DNA of 64,000 nt from Alg239-R122 sp041746135 (GCA_041746135.1 JBGTHQ010000028.1:1-64000); one strand, 5' to 3'; shown: positions 25,637 to 34,530, counted from the stretch's first letter. A program made the numbers and translations. The notes: generated by a model from the letters alone, not told the origin.

Positions 25637-25723
25637 GCGGTGGGGAATTGGATTTTTCATAATGTCGGCCCATTATATTCACGCCCCCTCCCCCGTTCTC
25701 TCCCCTGAAAGAGGGAGGTGAAT

Positions 25724-27052
25724 ATGGCCGACGGTGCCGTTTCCAGCCATCCCGGCGTGCAGCGCCAGCTCGACCGGCTCAGCTACCTTTCGCCCGGGCG
25801 CGACGTGCTGGGACTCGAACGGATATCCGCCCTGCTCGAACGGCTCGGCAATCCGCAACATGACTTGCCGCCGGTATTCCATGTCGCCGGAACCAATGGC
25901 AAGGGATCAACCTGCGCATTCCTGCGCGCCGCCATCGAAGCGTCGGGCCAGACGGTGCATGTCTATACCAGCCCGCATCTGGTGCGGTTCAACGAACGGT
26001 TCCGCATCGCCGGACAGCTAATCGAAGACGAACGACTGGAAGAATTGCTGCGCCAGGCTCTCGATATATCGCAGGATATCCAGCCCAGCTTTTTCGAAGT
26101 CGCCACGGCGGTGGCGTTTTTGGCATTTGCCGAAACGCCCACCGATGCCGTGATCCTCGAAGTCGGACTGGGCGGGCGGCTCGATGCGACCAATGTCGTT
26201 GACCGGCCCGCGGTCTGCGGCATTGCCAGCCTGGGGATCGATCATGAATCGTTTCTGCTCATCGAAGAGCCGAATACGCCCGTCGACCCGTTCGCGCGGA
26301 TCGCATTCGAAAAAGCCGGTATCGCCAAAAACGGCGTGCCGCTCGTCACCCAATCCTACACCGAGGCGATGGAGCAGGCGATCATGGCGCAGGCGCAGAA
26401 AGCCGGAGCGTCCACCATCATACGCGGAGACGAGTGGGATGCGGTCATTTATAACGGCAAACTGCATTACCGGGACGCGCGGGGCAAACTGGCGCTGCCG
26501 TTGCCGCGCATGCGGGGTGCGCATCAGGCCGACAATGCGGCGCTCGCGCTCGCGCTGCTGCGGCATCAGGATGCCGTCACGGTTCCCGAAAGCGCGTTGC
26601 GCGCGATGATGGAATGGGCCGAATGGCCGGCCCGGTTGCAGGTATTTGCGGCCGGTCCGCTGCGCGACATCGTGCCGTATGCGCAAATATGGCTGGACGG
26701 CGGGCACAATGCCGATGCGGGTACGGCGCTCGCCGCGCATTTCGATAGTCCGGACATCAAGGTGCACCTGATCATCGGCATGCTCGCCAACAAAAACCCT
26801 GCGGCGATTATCGCTCCGCTATCGGCGCGGCTGGCCTCGATCCACCATGTTCCCGTGCCGCACCATGCCGACCATCCACCCAAAACATTCGCAGCCATGG
26901 CCCGGGATATCGGCATCCCTTTCCACGCGCATAAGAATGTCGCGCAAGCTCTGGCGGCGATCGATCCGGATCCTGCCGATCATATCCTGATCGCAGGGTC
27001 GCTCTATCTGGCAGGCGAAGTGCTGCGCGAGAACGGGCAAATGCCCGTCTAG
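25724..27052 (+). CDS. folC: Folylpolyglutamate synthase / dihydrofolate synthase
   Basis: ATP-dependent ligase of 442 residues of the Mur ligase family that adds glutamate to dihydropteroate and to folates. The P-loop is GTNGKGST near residue 56, with AVILEVGLGGRLDATNVV and WLDGGHNADAG of the family. ATG 25724 is chosen because GGGAGG sits 5 bases upstream; the GTG at 25718 overlaps that site. Its stop shares the bases CTAG with the stop of the convergent ampG-like gene. Confidence 0.95.
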   Translation: MADGAVSSHPGVQRQLDRLSYLSPGRDVLGLERISALLERLGNPQHDLPPVFHVAGTNGKGSTCAFLRAAIEASGQTVHVYTSPHLVRFNERFRIAGQLIEDERLEELLRQALDISQDIQPSFFEVATAVAFLAFAETPTDAVILEVGLGGRLDATNVVDRPAVCGIASLGIDHESFLLIEEPNTPVDPFARIAFEKAGIAKNGVPLVTQSYTEAMEQAIMAQAQKAGASTIIRGDEWDAVIYNGKLHYRDARGKLALPLPRMRGAHQADNAALALALLRHQDAVTVPESALRAMMEWAEWPARLQVFAAGPLRDIVPYAQIWLDGGHNADAGTALAAHFDSPDIKVHLIIGMLANKNPAAIIAPLSARLASIHHVPVPHHADHPPKTFAAMARDIGIPFHAHKNVAQALAAIDPDPADHILIAGSLYLAGEVLRENGQMPV

Positions 27053-28407
27053 TCTACGCGATGGGCCATCGGTACGGGTTTAGCGATATCCGCTTCGGGA
27101 GGCTCGACGCTTCCCGCCGTTCCCAAGGACTGATCGACCAGCCCGCGCTTCATCATCCACCAGAACAGAACGACGCCGGGCAATGCGAGCGCGGTTGTGA
27201 GAAGGTAGAAATCGACATAACCGATGCCTTCGATAAGGCTTCCCGCCGTGGTGCCGGTAACGAACCGCCCCAGGATGCTGGCCGCTGCCGACAGTAGCGC
27301 AAATTGCGTGGCGGTAAAGCTGAGATTGCAAAGCGCGGACAGATAGGCGACGACGCACACCCCGCCGATACCGCTGGCGAAATTTTCAAACCCGATGGCC
27401 GAGGCCATGCCGATATTGCTGTGGCCGACCGCCGCGAGCGCGGCAAAACTGAAATTTGAAACAGCCATCAAAATGAGGCTGATCAGCACGGATTTTTTCA
27501 TCCCCAGTCGGGCGTAGAGAAAACCACCTACAAATACGCCGATCAGCAATGCCCAGAAGCCTACGCCGACGTCATAAATGGCGATCTCGTCCTTGGTATA
27601 GCCCAGGTCTTCGAACAGCAGCCTAAATGTCAGATTGGCCAGCGTATCGCCCAATTTGTGGATCAGCACGAAAACCAGAACCAGCACCGCCCCTTTGCGT
27701 TTGAAAAATTCCGCCAGTGGGCTGATATAGGCGATCGCTGCCGCAATCGGTCCCTTTAGCGGTTTGGGTTCGATCCGCCGCGATGGTTCGCCCATTATCA
27801 GGCCCGTACCGACTGCGAACACCGCAAACAAGGCGCAAATGGTATAAGCCAGCTGCCAGCCATAGCGTTCGGCGACAATCAATGCCGTGGCGCCCGCGGC
27901 CGCAGCCCCGATCCGCCAGCCATATTGACTCATGCCCGAACCGACGCCCAGTTGACGGGGTTCCAGAAGCTCAATCCGATAGGCATCGATAACGATATCG
28001 AATGTGGCCCCTGCGACACCGACCAGAATGGCTGCGATTGCCACAGAGGCAATATCCTTGGTGGGATCAAGCGAGCCGAGATAGATAATGCTGGCCATCA
28101 CCAAAACCGCGGTAAAGATAAGCCATGAAACCCGTTGTCCGATCCGGCCCAACAAAGGCAGTTTGATGGCATCGATCAACGGCGCCCACAACCATTTAAA
28201 ATTATAGGCAAGAAATGTCAGTGCAAAAGCCGTAACGGTGGATTTTTCTATGCCCGCCTCGGCAAGCCGTGTCGTCAACGTGGCCGCAATCATCGCAAAC
28301 GGAAAGCCGGAAGATATGCCTAAGAATAAAGACGCCAGAGGCGCCTTTTCCATATACGGACGAATTCCGTCCCACCACGTTTTAGACTTTACGCCACTTG
28401 CATCCAT
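27049..28407 (-). CDS. ampG: AmpG-like muropeptide MFS permease
   Basis: The 452-residue protein has about 12 to 14 hydrophobic helices and the AmpG-type opening LASLFLGISSGFPFAMI, then FALTFLAYNFKWLWAPLID and the RQLGVGSGMSQYGWRIGA segment. AmpG imports anhydromuropeptides from the periplasm for murein recycling and in some bacteria for beta-lactamase induction. Its length is somewhat shorter than E. coli AmpG (491). No ampC or ampR is close by. Confidence 0.85.
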   Translation of the reverse strand: MDASGVKSKTWWDGIRPYMEKAPLASLFLGISSGFPFAMIAATLTTRLAEAGIEKSTVTAFALTFLAYNFKWLWAPLIDAIKLPLLGRIGQRVSWLIFTAVLVMASIIYLGSLDPTKDIASVAIAAILVGVAGATFDIVIDAYRIELLEPRQLGVGSGMSQYGWRIGAAAAGATALIVAERYGWQLAYTICALFAVFAVGTGLIMGEPSRRIEPKPLKGPIAAAIAYISPLAEFFKRKGAVLVLVFVLIHKLGDTLANLTFRLLFEDLGYTKDEIAIYDVGVGFWALLIGVFVGGFLYARLGMKKSVLISLILMAVSNFSFAALAAVGHSNIGMASAIGFENFASGIGGVCVVAYLSALCNLSFTATQFALLSAAASILGRFVTGTTAGSLIEGIGYVDFYLLTTALALPGVVLFWWMMKRGLVDQSLGTAGSVEPPEADIAKPVPMAHRVD

Positions 28408-28488
28408 TATGATCGCCCTTCGATTGACAGGCGGCTACATTAGACGGATCGCCGGTAAAGAAAAGCGCGTTATTCAAGTGACACCCTG

Positions 28489-29268
28489 TCAAATATAGGA
28501 CGCCCCCAATATATGCCCGGTGACATTGCCGCGGACGATCACGGCATAGCGGTCCGCGGTGTTTGATGCCGTTTTTGCCGCATCGAACTTTACGACCTGG
28601 CTGCCGCCCATCCATTTGCCCAGATCGGTCTCACCGACCAGCACATTGTGGTAGCCGAGCATGCGCCCGCCATTTTCGCCGCGGCCAATAGCGACTTTGG
28701 AAAGCGATTTCAGCGCCACCAGCGTGACCGTCGCATCGCCCTTGCTGGGTCCTGCCACCATGATGGCGCGCTGCCCGCACTCCGACTTGACTGGCAGGAT
28801 GCGGATCGAGGCGGCCATGTCGGATTGCGCGGCGCGTTTGATCAGCGACCGGCCGCTGAGTTCGCTCGACCCGATCAGACCGACGCGGCCGTTAATGACC
28901 ATTTGTGGGGTATAGACGCCCTTTCCCGCCATATCGGTGCGGGCATAGGAACGCTGTAACCGGTCATTGCTCTCGCGCGCCAGCGTATCGGTCCAGCCCA
29001 GACGGTTCCAGTACGTAACGGGCCGGGTGATCATGACGATATCCTTGTCGCGCGCGAACTTGCCCGCGATCATGTCGGCGGGCGGACACGAGGAACAGCC
29101 CTGGCTAGTAAACAGTTCGACCGCCACCGGACGGGTTGCTTCTATGGGCGTTCGGGACGCATATTGGCTTGTGCCTGCGGCATCGGCGGCGAACAGATAC
29201 GCTTGCGTACCGGCAAAAATCGTGCCGGTCGCGGCCAGTGTGATAACGGCGAATTTGAATATCTTCAT
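28489..29268 (-). CDS. DUF1223 secreted thioredoxin-like protein
   Basis: The 259-residue protein has an N-terminal signal/anchor helix (FAVITLAATGTIFAGTQAYL) and the DUF1223 mark VELFTSQGCSSCPPAD with a CxxC pair, followed by a thioredoxin-like fold (TPQMVINGRVGLIGS). DUF1223 proteins are widespread in alphaproteobacteria and of unknown function, possibly periplasmic thiol redox proteins. It lies 81 bases upstream of ampG transcriptionally unrelated in frame but on the opposite side of its start, so both may be separate units. Confidence 0.85.
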   Translation of the reverse strand: MKIFKFAVITLAATGTIFAGTQAYLFAADAAGTSQYASRTPIEATRPVAVELFTSQGCSSCPPADMIAGKFARDKDIVMITRPVTYWNRLGWTDTLARESNDRLQRSYARTDMAGKGVYTPQMVINGRVGLIGSSELSGRSLIKRAAQSDMAASIRILPVKSECGQRAIMVAGPSKGDATVTLVALKSLSKVAIGRGENGGRMLGYHNVLVGETDLGKWMGGSQVVKFDAAKTASNTADRYAVIVRGNVTGHILGASYI

Positions 29269-29323
29269 CGGGGGGCATACTCCTGCAACGGTACCCCGCT
29301 ATTCGCGCGCGGCCGCGGCAAGG

Positions 29324-29755
29324 TTACAGTATCGAGCGGCCCGATAATCGTGCCGCCGAATGAAATAAAGTGAGCGCGCGCGGCACCGATTTGACCTTTT
29401 CGCCGCTGATGAACATGTCGACCGTTTCCACCGCCTTGACCAGATCCTTGGCCGAATAGGGCTTGTTGAGCGTTCCCGCGGCAAGCGGGCGCGCTTCGTC
29501 GGGACAGGTTCCGGTGGCGAACAGGACCGCGATATTGCGTGTATGCGCTGCTTTTGCAACATCGACCCCGCCGCGTACACCGCGCAGATTGATGTCGGCC
29601 AGCACCAGCTGAATATCCGCCTTGTCCAGCCATGCAAGCGCATCGGCCGCATTGTCGACTGTCGCCACGACGGTATAGCCTGCGTCGGCCAGATGCAGTT
29701 CGTTGTCGAACGCCACCAAGGGCTCATCCTCTACAATCAGGATATTTTCGATCAT
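29324..29755 (-). CDS. Stand-alone response regulator receiver protein
   Basis: A single receiver domain, 143 residues. The acidic pair is in ILIVEDEPLVA, the phospho-acceptor aspartate in LVLADINLRG, the switch threonine in LFATG and the lysine in LNKPYS. There is no output domain, so it works through a protein partner or as part of a phosphorelay. No histidine kinase is adjacent. ATG 29755 (MIENILIVEDE) is chosen over 29779. Divergent from rluB. Confidence 0.88.
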   Translation of the reverse strand: MIENILIVEDEPLVAFDNELHLADAGYTVVATVDNAADALAWLDKADIQLVLADINLRGVRGGVDVAKAAHTRNIAVLFATGTCPDEARPLAAGTLNKPYSAKDLVKAVETVDMFISGEKVKSVPRALTLFHSAARLSGRSIL

Positions 29756-29876
29756 TTTTTTGAATTTCCGAAAAAACATGGGGTTTCCAACGCATAATAT
29801 CCTAAAGAGCGACGATGCAGAATAGTGGCAGTTTACCGATGCAATTTCAATCCAGCACCGCTATAGAATTGCACTT

Positions 29877-30779
29877 ATGGACACAAAGAAAACACGCTCC
29901 GCCCCATCCGCCGCAAGCGGCTGGTCCCCGACCGACGAACCCATGCGCTGGACAGACGACGACGCATCCGCGCCGGACGTCAGAAAGGGTGGCGCGGGTG
30001 GCGGCAAAGGGTCGCGCATTGCCAAATTGCTGGCCCGCGCCGGCGTCGCCTCTCGCCGCGAGGTGGAGCGCATGATCGGCGAAGGGCGCATCGCGATCGA
30101 TGGCGTGGTTCTGGATACCCCCGCCACGATTTTGCAAAGCCTGCACGGCGTGACGGTCGACGGCAAGACGGTCGGGTCGCCCCTGCCCACCAAGCTGTTC
30201 GGTTTTCACAAGCCGCCCGGCATGCTCACGACCGAGCATGATCCCAAGGGGCGGCGCACAATTTATGACCATCTTTCGGAACATGTGAAAGAACCGCTGC
30301 CCCGCCTTATGCCCGTCGGTCGACTCGATTATAATACCGAAGGCCTGTTGCTGATGACCAATGACGGCGAATTCAAGCGGCAGCTCGAACTCCCCAGCAG
30401 CGGCGTAGAGCGCAGCTATCGTGCGCGCGCATTCGGGGAAGTGTCGCAGCAACAGCTCGAAGACCTGTTCGACGGTATTGAGATCGAGGGCATGCGCTAT
30501 GGCTCGATCCAGGCCAATCTGGAACGCCGCACCGGCCACAACCAATGGATTGAGATGACGCTGACCGAGGGCAAGAACCGGGAAATCCGCCGCGTTTTAG
30601 AACATTTCGACCTGAAAGTGAACCGGTTGATCCGCACGCGCTACGGACCATTCAAACTGGACGATTTGCCACAGGGCGAGATCGTCGAAATCCGCGCCTA
30701 TGATGTTGTGCAATTCCGCAATACACTGACCAAAAAAGTGGTACTCAAGGAAACTCCACCTGAAAATATCGAAGAATAA
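29877..30779 (+). CDS. rluB: 23S rRNA pseudouridine synthase RluB-type
   Basis: The 300-residue enzyme has an N-terminal low-complexity stretch, an S4 domain (RIAKLLARAGVASRREVERM) and the RsuA/RluB catalytic core with the active-site aspartate in VGRLDYNTEGLLLMTNDG (about residue 149), then LTEGKNREIRRVL. RluB converts U2605 of 23S rRNA; RluE/RluF-like specificity cannot be excluded by eye. Its TAA stop overlaps the rsmD start as TAATG. Confidence 0.92.
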   Translation: MDTKKTRSAPSAASGWSPTDEPMRWTDDDASAPDVRKGGAGGGKGSRIAKLLARAGVASRREVERMIGEGRIAIDGVVLDTPATILQSLHGVTVDGKTVGSPLPTKLFGFHKPPGMLTTEHDPKGRRTIYDHLSEHVKEPLPRLMPVGRLDYNTEGLLLMTNDGEFKRQLELPSSGVERSYRARAFGEVSQQQLEDLFDGIEIEGMRYGSIQANLERRTGHNQWIEMTLTEGKNREIRRVLEHFDLKVNRLIRTRYGPFKLDDLPQGEIVEIRAYDVVQFRNTLTKKVVLKETPPENIEE

Positions 30780-31327
30780 TGCGGATCATCGCAGGGACAT
30801 GGCGCGGACGCAAGATCAAGGCGCCGGCGGGCGAGACCACCCGCCCCACCGCCGACCGGACGCGCGAAACATTGTTCTCGATGCTGAACAGCCGGCTCGG
30901 CGGGTTCGAAGACTTGCAGGTCATGGACCTGTTCGCGGGCAGTGGCGCGCTCGGGCTTGAAGCGCTGTCGCGCGGCGCGGCCGCCTGCACATTTGTTGAG
31001 CAGGACCGCGATGCCATAGACGTGCTGCGCGCCAATATCGCCGCGCTCGGCGCCAAGGAGGCCGACGTCAAGGCGCAGTCGGTGCTCACGCTCGGCCCCG
31101 CGCTCAAAGCTTACGACCTCATTTTGATGGACCCGCCCTATGACAGCGGCGCGGGCGGCGTCGCGCTCGACAAGCTGGCGCGGCTCGGCTGGATCGGCCC
31201 CGCGACCTGGGTTAGCGTCGAAACCTCGCGCAAGGAGGATTTGCTGGCCAAGGGTTTCGCAGTCGAAACGACGCGCGATATCGGCAAGGCACGGCTGCAT
31301 ATCCTGCGGCTGGCGGCGGCCACCTGA
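30779..31327 (+). CDS. rsmD: 16S rRNA (guanine966-N2)-methyltransferase
   Basis: SAM-dependent enzyme of 182 residues. The start MRIIAGTWRGRKIKAPAG, the PTADRTRETLFSML helix, the SAM motif VMDLFAGSGALGLEAL and the catalytic LILMDPPYD (NPPY type) identify RsmD. Translation is coupled to rluB. Confidence 0.95.
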   Translation: MRIIAGTWRGRKIKAPAGETTRPTADRTRETLFSMLNSRLGGFEDLQVMDLFAGSGALGLEALSRGAAACTFVEQDRDAIDVLRANIAALGAKEADVKAQSVLTLGPALKAYDLILMDPPYDSGAGGVALDKLARLGWIGPATWVSVETSRKEDLLAKGFAVETTRDIGKARLHILRLAAAT

Positions 31328-31332
31328 TCTAC

Positions 31333-31424
31333 CGTCACTCCGGACTTGATCCGGAGTCCAAATCCTGAACTTTGGGTCCTGATGATACCGCCGGAGTTGG
31401 ATTCCTGCTTTCGCCGGAATGACG
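31333..31424. repeat. Nested palindromic intergenic repeat between rsmD and pcrA
   Basis: CGTCACTCCGG (31333-31343) is the near-perfect reverse complement of CCGGAATGACG (31414-31424). Inside the left arm CCGGA-cttga-TCCGG forms a second small hairpin, and CTTTCGCCGG follows on the right. This layout is the familiar alphaproteobacterial/sphingomonad intergenic palindromic element found in many copies per genome. It fills most of the 146-base gap before pcrA. Confidence 0.75.
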
Positions 31425-31473
31425 AAAGAGCTATTGCCCCGCATCCATTCGTTCTCTAATCGTTCACACCCAT

Positions 31474-33774
31474 ATGTCAGACATTCCTGCCCCCACACCG
31501 CAAAACGAACCCGCCTATCTGCAGGGGCTGAACCCGCCGCAGCGCGAGGCCGTTCTCACCACCGAAGGGCCCGTACTGGTGCTGGCGGGGGCGGGCACCG
31601 GCAAGACCGCCGCGCTCACCGCGCGGCTGGCGCATCTGGTCTATACCCGTAAGGCGTGGCCATCTGAAATCCTGGCCGTCACGTTCACCAACAAAGCGGC
31701 GCGCGAGATGCGCGAGCGGGTCGGCCATCATATCGGCCCGGCGGTCGAGGGGATGCCGTGGCTCGGCACTTTTCATTCGATCGGCGCGAAAATGTTGCGC
31801 CGCCATGCCGAACTCGTGGGTCTCAAATCCAATTTCACGATTATCGATACCGACGACCAGCTGCGGCTGATCAAGCAGCTGATTCGCGCCGCCGAAATCG
31901 ACGACAAGCGCTATCCCGCCAAGCAGCTCGCCGGGCTGATCGACCGGTGGAAGAACAAGGGGCTCAATCCGCCTGATCTCGATGCGGGCGAGAGCGAAAT
32001 GTATGCCGACGGGCGCGGACAGGAACTCTATGCCGTCTATCAGGCGCGGCTGAAAACGCTCAATGCCTGCGATTTCGGCGACCTGCTGCTGCACATGCTG
32101 ACCCTACTCAAAACCGACCGGCAGGTGTTGGAGGAATACCAGACGCGTTTCAAATATATTCTGGTCGACGAATATCAGGACACCAATTCCAGCCAGTATC
32201 TCTGGCTCCGCCTGCTCGCCCAGAGTCGCCGCAATATCTGCTGCGTCGGCGATGACGACCAGTCGATCTACAGCTGGCGAGGGGCCGAGGTTGCCAATAT
32301 CCTGCGCTTCGAAAAGGATTTCCCGGGCGCGAAAGTGATCAAGCTCGAGCAGAATTACCGCTCGACCCCGCAAATCCTAGCCGCCGCATCGGGCCTGATC
32401 GACGCGAACAGCGACCGGCTCGGCAAGACATTGTGGACCAATCTCGAGCCGGGCGACAGGGTGTCGGTGCTCGGCATCTGGGATGGCCCCGAAGAGGCGC
32501 GGCGTGTCGGCGAGGAAATCGAATCGCTGCAGCACAGACACGTCTCGCTGAACGACGTCGCGATACTGGTGCGCGCGCAGTTCCAGACGCGCGAGTTCGA
32601 AGACCGGTTTATCGCGATCGGCATGCCGTACAAGATTATCGGCGGCTTCCGCTTTTACGAACGCGCCGAAATCCGCGACGCGCTCGCCTATCTGCGCATC
32701 ATCAACCAGCCTGCCGACGATCTGGCGTTCGAGCGGATCGTGAATACGCCCAAACGCGGGCTTGGGGATAAGTCTGTGGAAAAGATCCACCGCCTCGCCC
32801 GCGCCACGCGCACCCCGCTCGCGCATGCCGCGTCGGAAATCGTGCAGACCGACGAGCTTCCGGCACGCGCCCGCAATGCGCTCGCCGACCTGATGCGCAA
32901 TATCGGCCGCTGGCGGGACAGCATCGGCACCACCAGTCCGGCGGAGCTCGCGCGGCTGATGCTCGACGAGAGCGGCTATACCGGCGCGCTACAGGCAGAG
33001 CGCAGCGTTGAGGCGGCGGGGCGGCTCGAAAACCTGTCCGAACTCGCGCGCGCGATGGAGGACTATGAAACGCTTGGCGATTTCCTTGAGCATGTCAGCC
33101 TCGTCATGGACAATGACGCCAGCGCCGACGCGGCCAAGATCACGATCATGACGATCCACGCTGCCAAGGGGCTGGAATTTCCGCACCTGTTTCTGGTCGG
33201 GTGGGAGGAAGGCGTGTTCCCCTCACAGCGCGCGCTCGACGAGGGCGGGCTCGCCAGCCTCGAGGAGGAACGCCGCCTCGCCTATGTCGCGATCACTCGC
33301 GCCCGCGTGAGATGCACGATCCTGCACGCCGCCAACCGCCGCATTTATGGCCAGTGGACCAGCTCAATCCCGTCGCGCTTTATCGGCGAATTGCCGGCCG
33401 AATTTATCGACGAGGAATCGAGCATGTCGGGCGGCGCATCGATGTGGCGCGCCAATTTCTCCGAACATGACGACCCGTTCGCGCATGTCGCCAGCAGCGC
33501 CCCCGACCGCGCCCGCCAGCGCGGTCCCGGCTGGCAACGGGCCGCATCGCTGAAAGGCGGCTATGACGCCACGCCGAAACGCATACCGGAAAACCGCGGC
33601 AGCGCGATCAGCCTGGGCAACAAGGGCCGCACCGACATCGCCCCCGGCCAGCGCGTGTTCCACCAGAAATTCGGCTATGGCACCGTCGCCGAACAGGAAG
33701 GCAACAAGCTGGAAATCGACTTCGAAACCAGCGGGCGCAAGCGGGTGCTCGATAGTTTTGTGGAATTAACGTAA
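31474..33774 (+). CDS. pcrA: UvrD/PcrA-type ATP-dependent DNA helicase
   Basis: Superfamily 1A helicase of 766 residues. Motif I is AGAGTGKTAALTARL (about residues 36-50), motif II ILVDEYQDTN, motif III CVGDDDQSIYSWRGA, motif IV LEQNYRS, motif V TIMTIHAAKGLEF and motif VI AYVAITRARV. The C-terminal tail holds the GQRVFHQKFGYGTVAEQEGN element typical of UvrD/PcrA, ending VLDSFVELT. This helicase acts in excision repair, replication restart and clearing of collisions. The last 114 bases (33651-33764) have a decayed copy at 34418-34530 beyond higBA. Confidence 0.95.
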   Translation: MSDIPAPTPQNEPAYLQGLNPPQREAVLTTEGPVLVLAGAGTGKTAALTARLAHLVYTRKAWPSEILAVTFTNKAAREMRERVGHHIGPAVEGMPWLGTFHSIGAKMLRRHAELVGLKSNFTIIDTDDQLRLIKQLIRAAEIDDKRYPAKQLAGLIDRWKNKGLNPPDLDAGESEMYADGRGQELYAVYQARLKTLNACDFGDLLLHMLTLLKTDRQVLEEYQTRFKYILVDEYQDTNSSQYLWLRLLAQSRRNICCVGDDDQSIYSWRGAEVANILRFEKDFPGAKVIKLEQNYRSTPQILAAASGLIDANSDRLGKTLWTNLEPGDRVSVLGIWDGPEEARRVGEEIESLQHRHVSLNDVAILVRAQFQTREFEDRFIAIGMPYKIIGGFRFYERAEIRDALAYLRIINQPADDLAFERIVNTPKRGLGDKSVEKIHRLARATRTPLAHAASEIVQTDELPARARNALADLMRNIGRWRDSIGTTSPAELARLMLDESGYTGALQAERSVEAAGRLENLSELARAMEDYETLGDFLEHVSLVMDNDASADAAKITIMTIHAAKGLEFPHLFLVGWEEGVFPSQRALDEGGLASLEEERRLAYVAITRARVRCTILHAANRRIYGQWTSSIPSRFIGELPAEFIDEESSMSGGASMWRANFSEHDDPFAHVASSAPDRARQRGPGWQRAASLKGGYDATPKRIPENRGSAISLGNKGRTDIAPGQRVFHQKFGYGTVAEQEGNKLEIDFETSGRKRVLDSFVELT

Positions 33775-33782
33775 GGCACTGC

Positions 33783-33817
33783 TTGACATCATATACGTAA
33801 GGCGCTAGCTTACATAC
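33783..33817 (+). promoter_or_regulatory. higBA promoter and operator
   Basis: TTGACA at 33783-33788 is followed after 17 bases by TAGCTT at 33806-33811. TACGTAAG (33794-33801) and CTTACATA (33809-33816) form an inverted repeat with one mismatch that covers the -10 region, as expected for HigA autorepression. The GTG start of higB lies only 7 bases behind the -10, and no ribosome site is seen, so the mRNA may be leaderless. Confidence 0.6.
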
Positions 33818-34105
33818 GTGGAAATCGAAAGCATTCGGCACAAAGCGCTCAAGCGCTATTTTCTCACCGGCAAAAGCCGCGGATTACATGGTGATCAGGT
33901 CGACAGGCTGCGCAAAATGCTGAATTATATTGTAAACTCTGCTGATCTTACCGAGCTTTCCATTCCGCTCAATTACGGACTGCATCCGCTGACCGGCGAT
34001 CGTGCCGGCTATTGGGCAATGACGGTCACCAAAAACTGGCGCATGACGTTTGTCAGGATCGATCACGAAACGATCGGCGATATTGATCTGGAGGATTATC
34101 ACTAA
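33818..34105 (+). CDS. higB: HigB-type toxin, RelE/ParE superfamily
   Basis: A 95-residue toxin of the HigB branch of RelE-like endoribonucleases, which cut mRNA on the ribosome. The HigB marks are KALKRYFLTGKSRGL, LNYGLHPLTGDRAGYWAM and the C-terminal NWRMTF(V)R followed by DLEDYH. Start GTG 33818 directly follows the promoter-operator. The stop TAA overlaps the higA start as TAATG, the usual toxin-first order of higBA. It sits directly behind pcrA. Confidence 0.92.
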   Translation: MEIESIRHKALKRYFLTGKSRGLHGDQVDRLRKMLNYIVNSADLTELSIPLNYGLHPLTGDRAGYWAMTVTKNWRMTFVRIDHETIGDIDLEDYH

Positions 34106-34407
34106 TGGCCCTTACCATGCATTCCTCGCTCGTCATTCATCCGGGCATCTGGCTGAAAAGCGAAATCGTTGAAGCGGACGGTGTCGCCATCGGCGCGCTG
34201 GCCAAAGCATTCGGCGTCAGCCGCCAGGCGGTGAGCGCCCTGCTCAACGGCCACACGGCCCTTTCCGCAGATATGGCGATCCGTTTCGAAAAACTGTTCG
34301 GCATAAAAGCCGATACTTTATGCCGGATGCAAACCGCATACGACCTTGCCACCGCGCGTCAGCATGAAGATGAGATCAAGGTCGATAAGGCAGCATTGGC
34401 GGCATGA
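34105..34407 (+). CDS. higA: HigA-type antitoxin, XRE family
   Basis: The 100-residue antitoxin and autorepressor has the HigA opening HPGIWLKSEIVEADG and an HTH (IGALAKAFGVSRQAVSALLN) with NGHTALSADMAIRFEKLFG, the standard HigA helix. It is coupled to higB. ATG 34105 is used; ATG 34117 is an alternative. Eleven bases after the stop the decayed pcrA 3' copy begins. Confidence 0.92.
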   Translation: MALTMHSSLVIHPGIWLKSEIVEADGVAIGALAKAFGVSRQAVSALLNGHTALSADMAIRFEKLFGIKADTLCRMQTAYDLATARQHEDEIKVDKAALAA

Positions 34408-34417
34408 TGAATACCGC

Positions 34418-34530
34418 GCGTGTGTTCCACCAGAATTCGGTTATGGGATCGTCGCCGAACAGGAAGGCAACAAGCTGGAAATCGATTTCTAGACCAGTGG
34501 GAGAAAGCTGGTAGTCGATATTTTTGTGGA
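34418..34530 (+). pseudogene. Decayed copy of the pcrA 3' end
   Basis: Aligned by hand to 33651-33764, this stretch differs at about 15 of 114 positions, including a one-base deletion (GAAATTC to GAATTC) and an in-frame TAG in place of GAA. Similarity starts sharply 10 bases after the higA stop and ends near TTTTGTGGA. It cannot code for part of the helicase. It marks a boundary: on its left lies higBA, on its right the A+T-rich island. Confidence 0.88.

Noticed and set aside
34418..34530. The second pcrA end as a coding part of a higA extension or a new gene
   Set aside because: It holds a one-base deletion and a stop, and no start or ribosome site lies in front of it.
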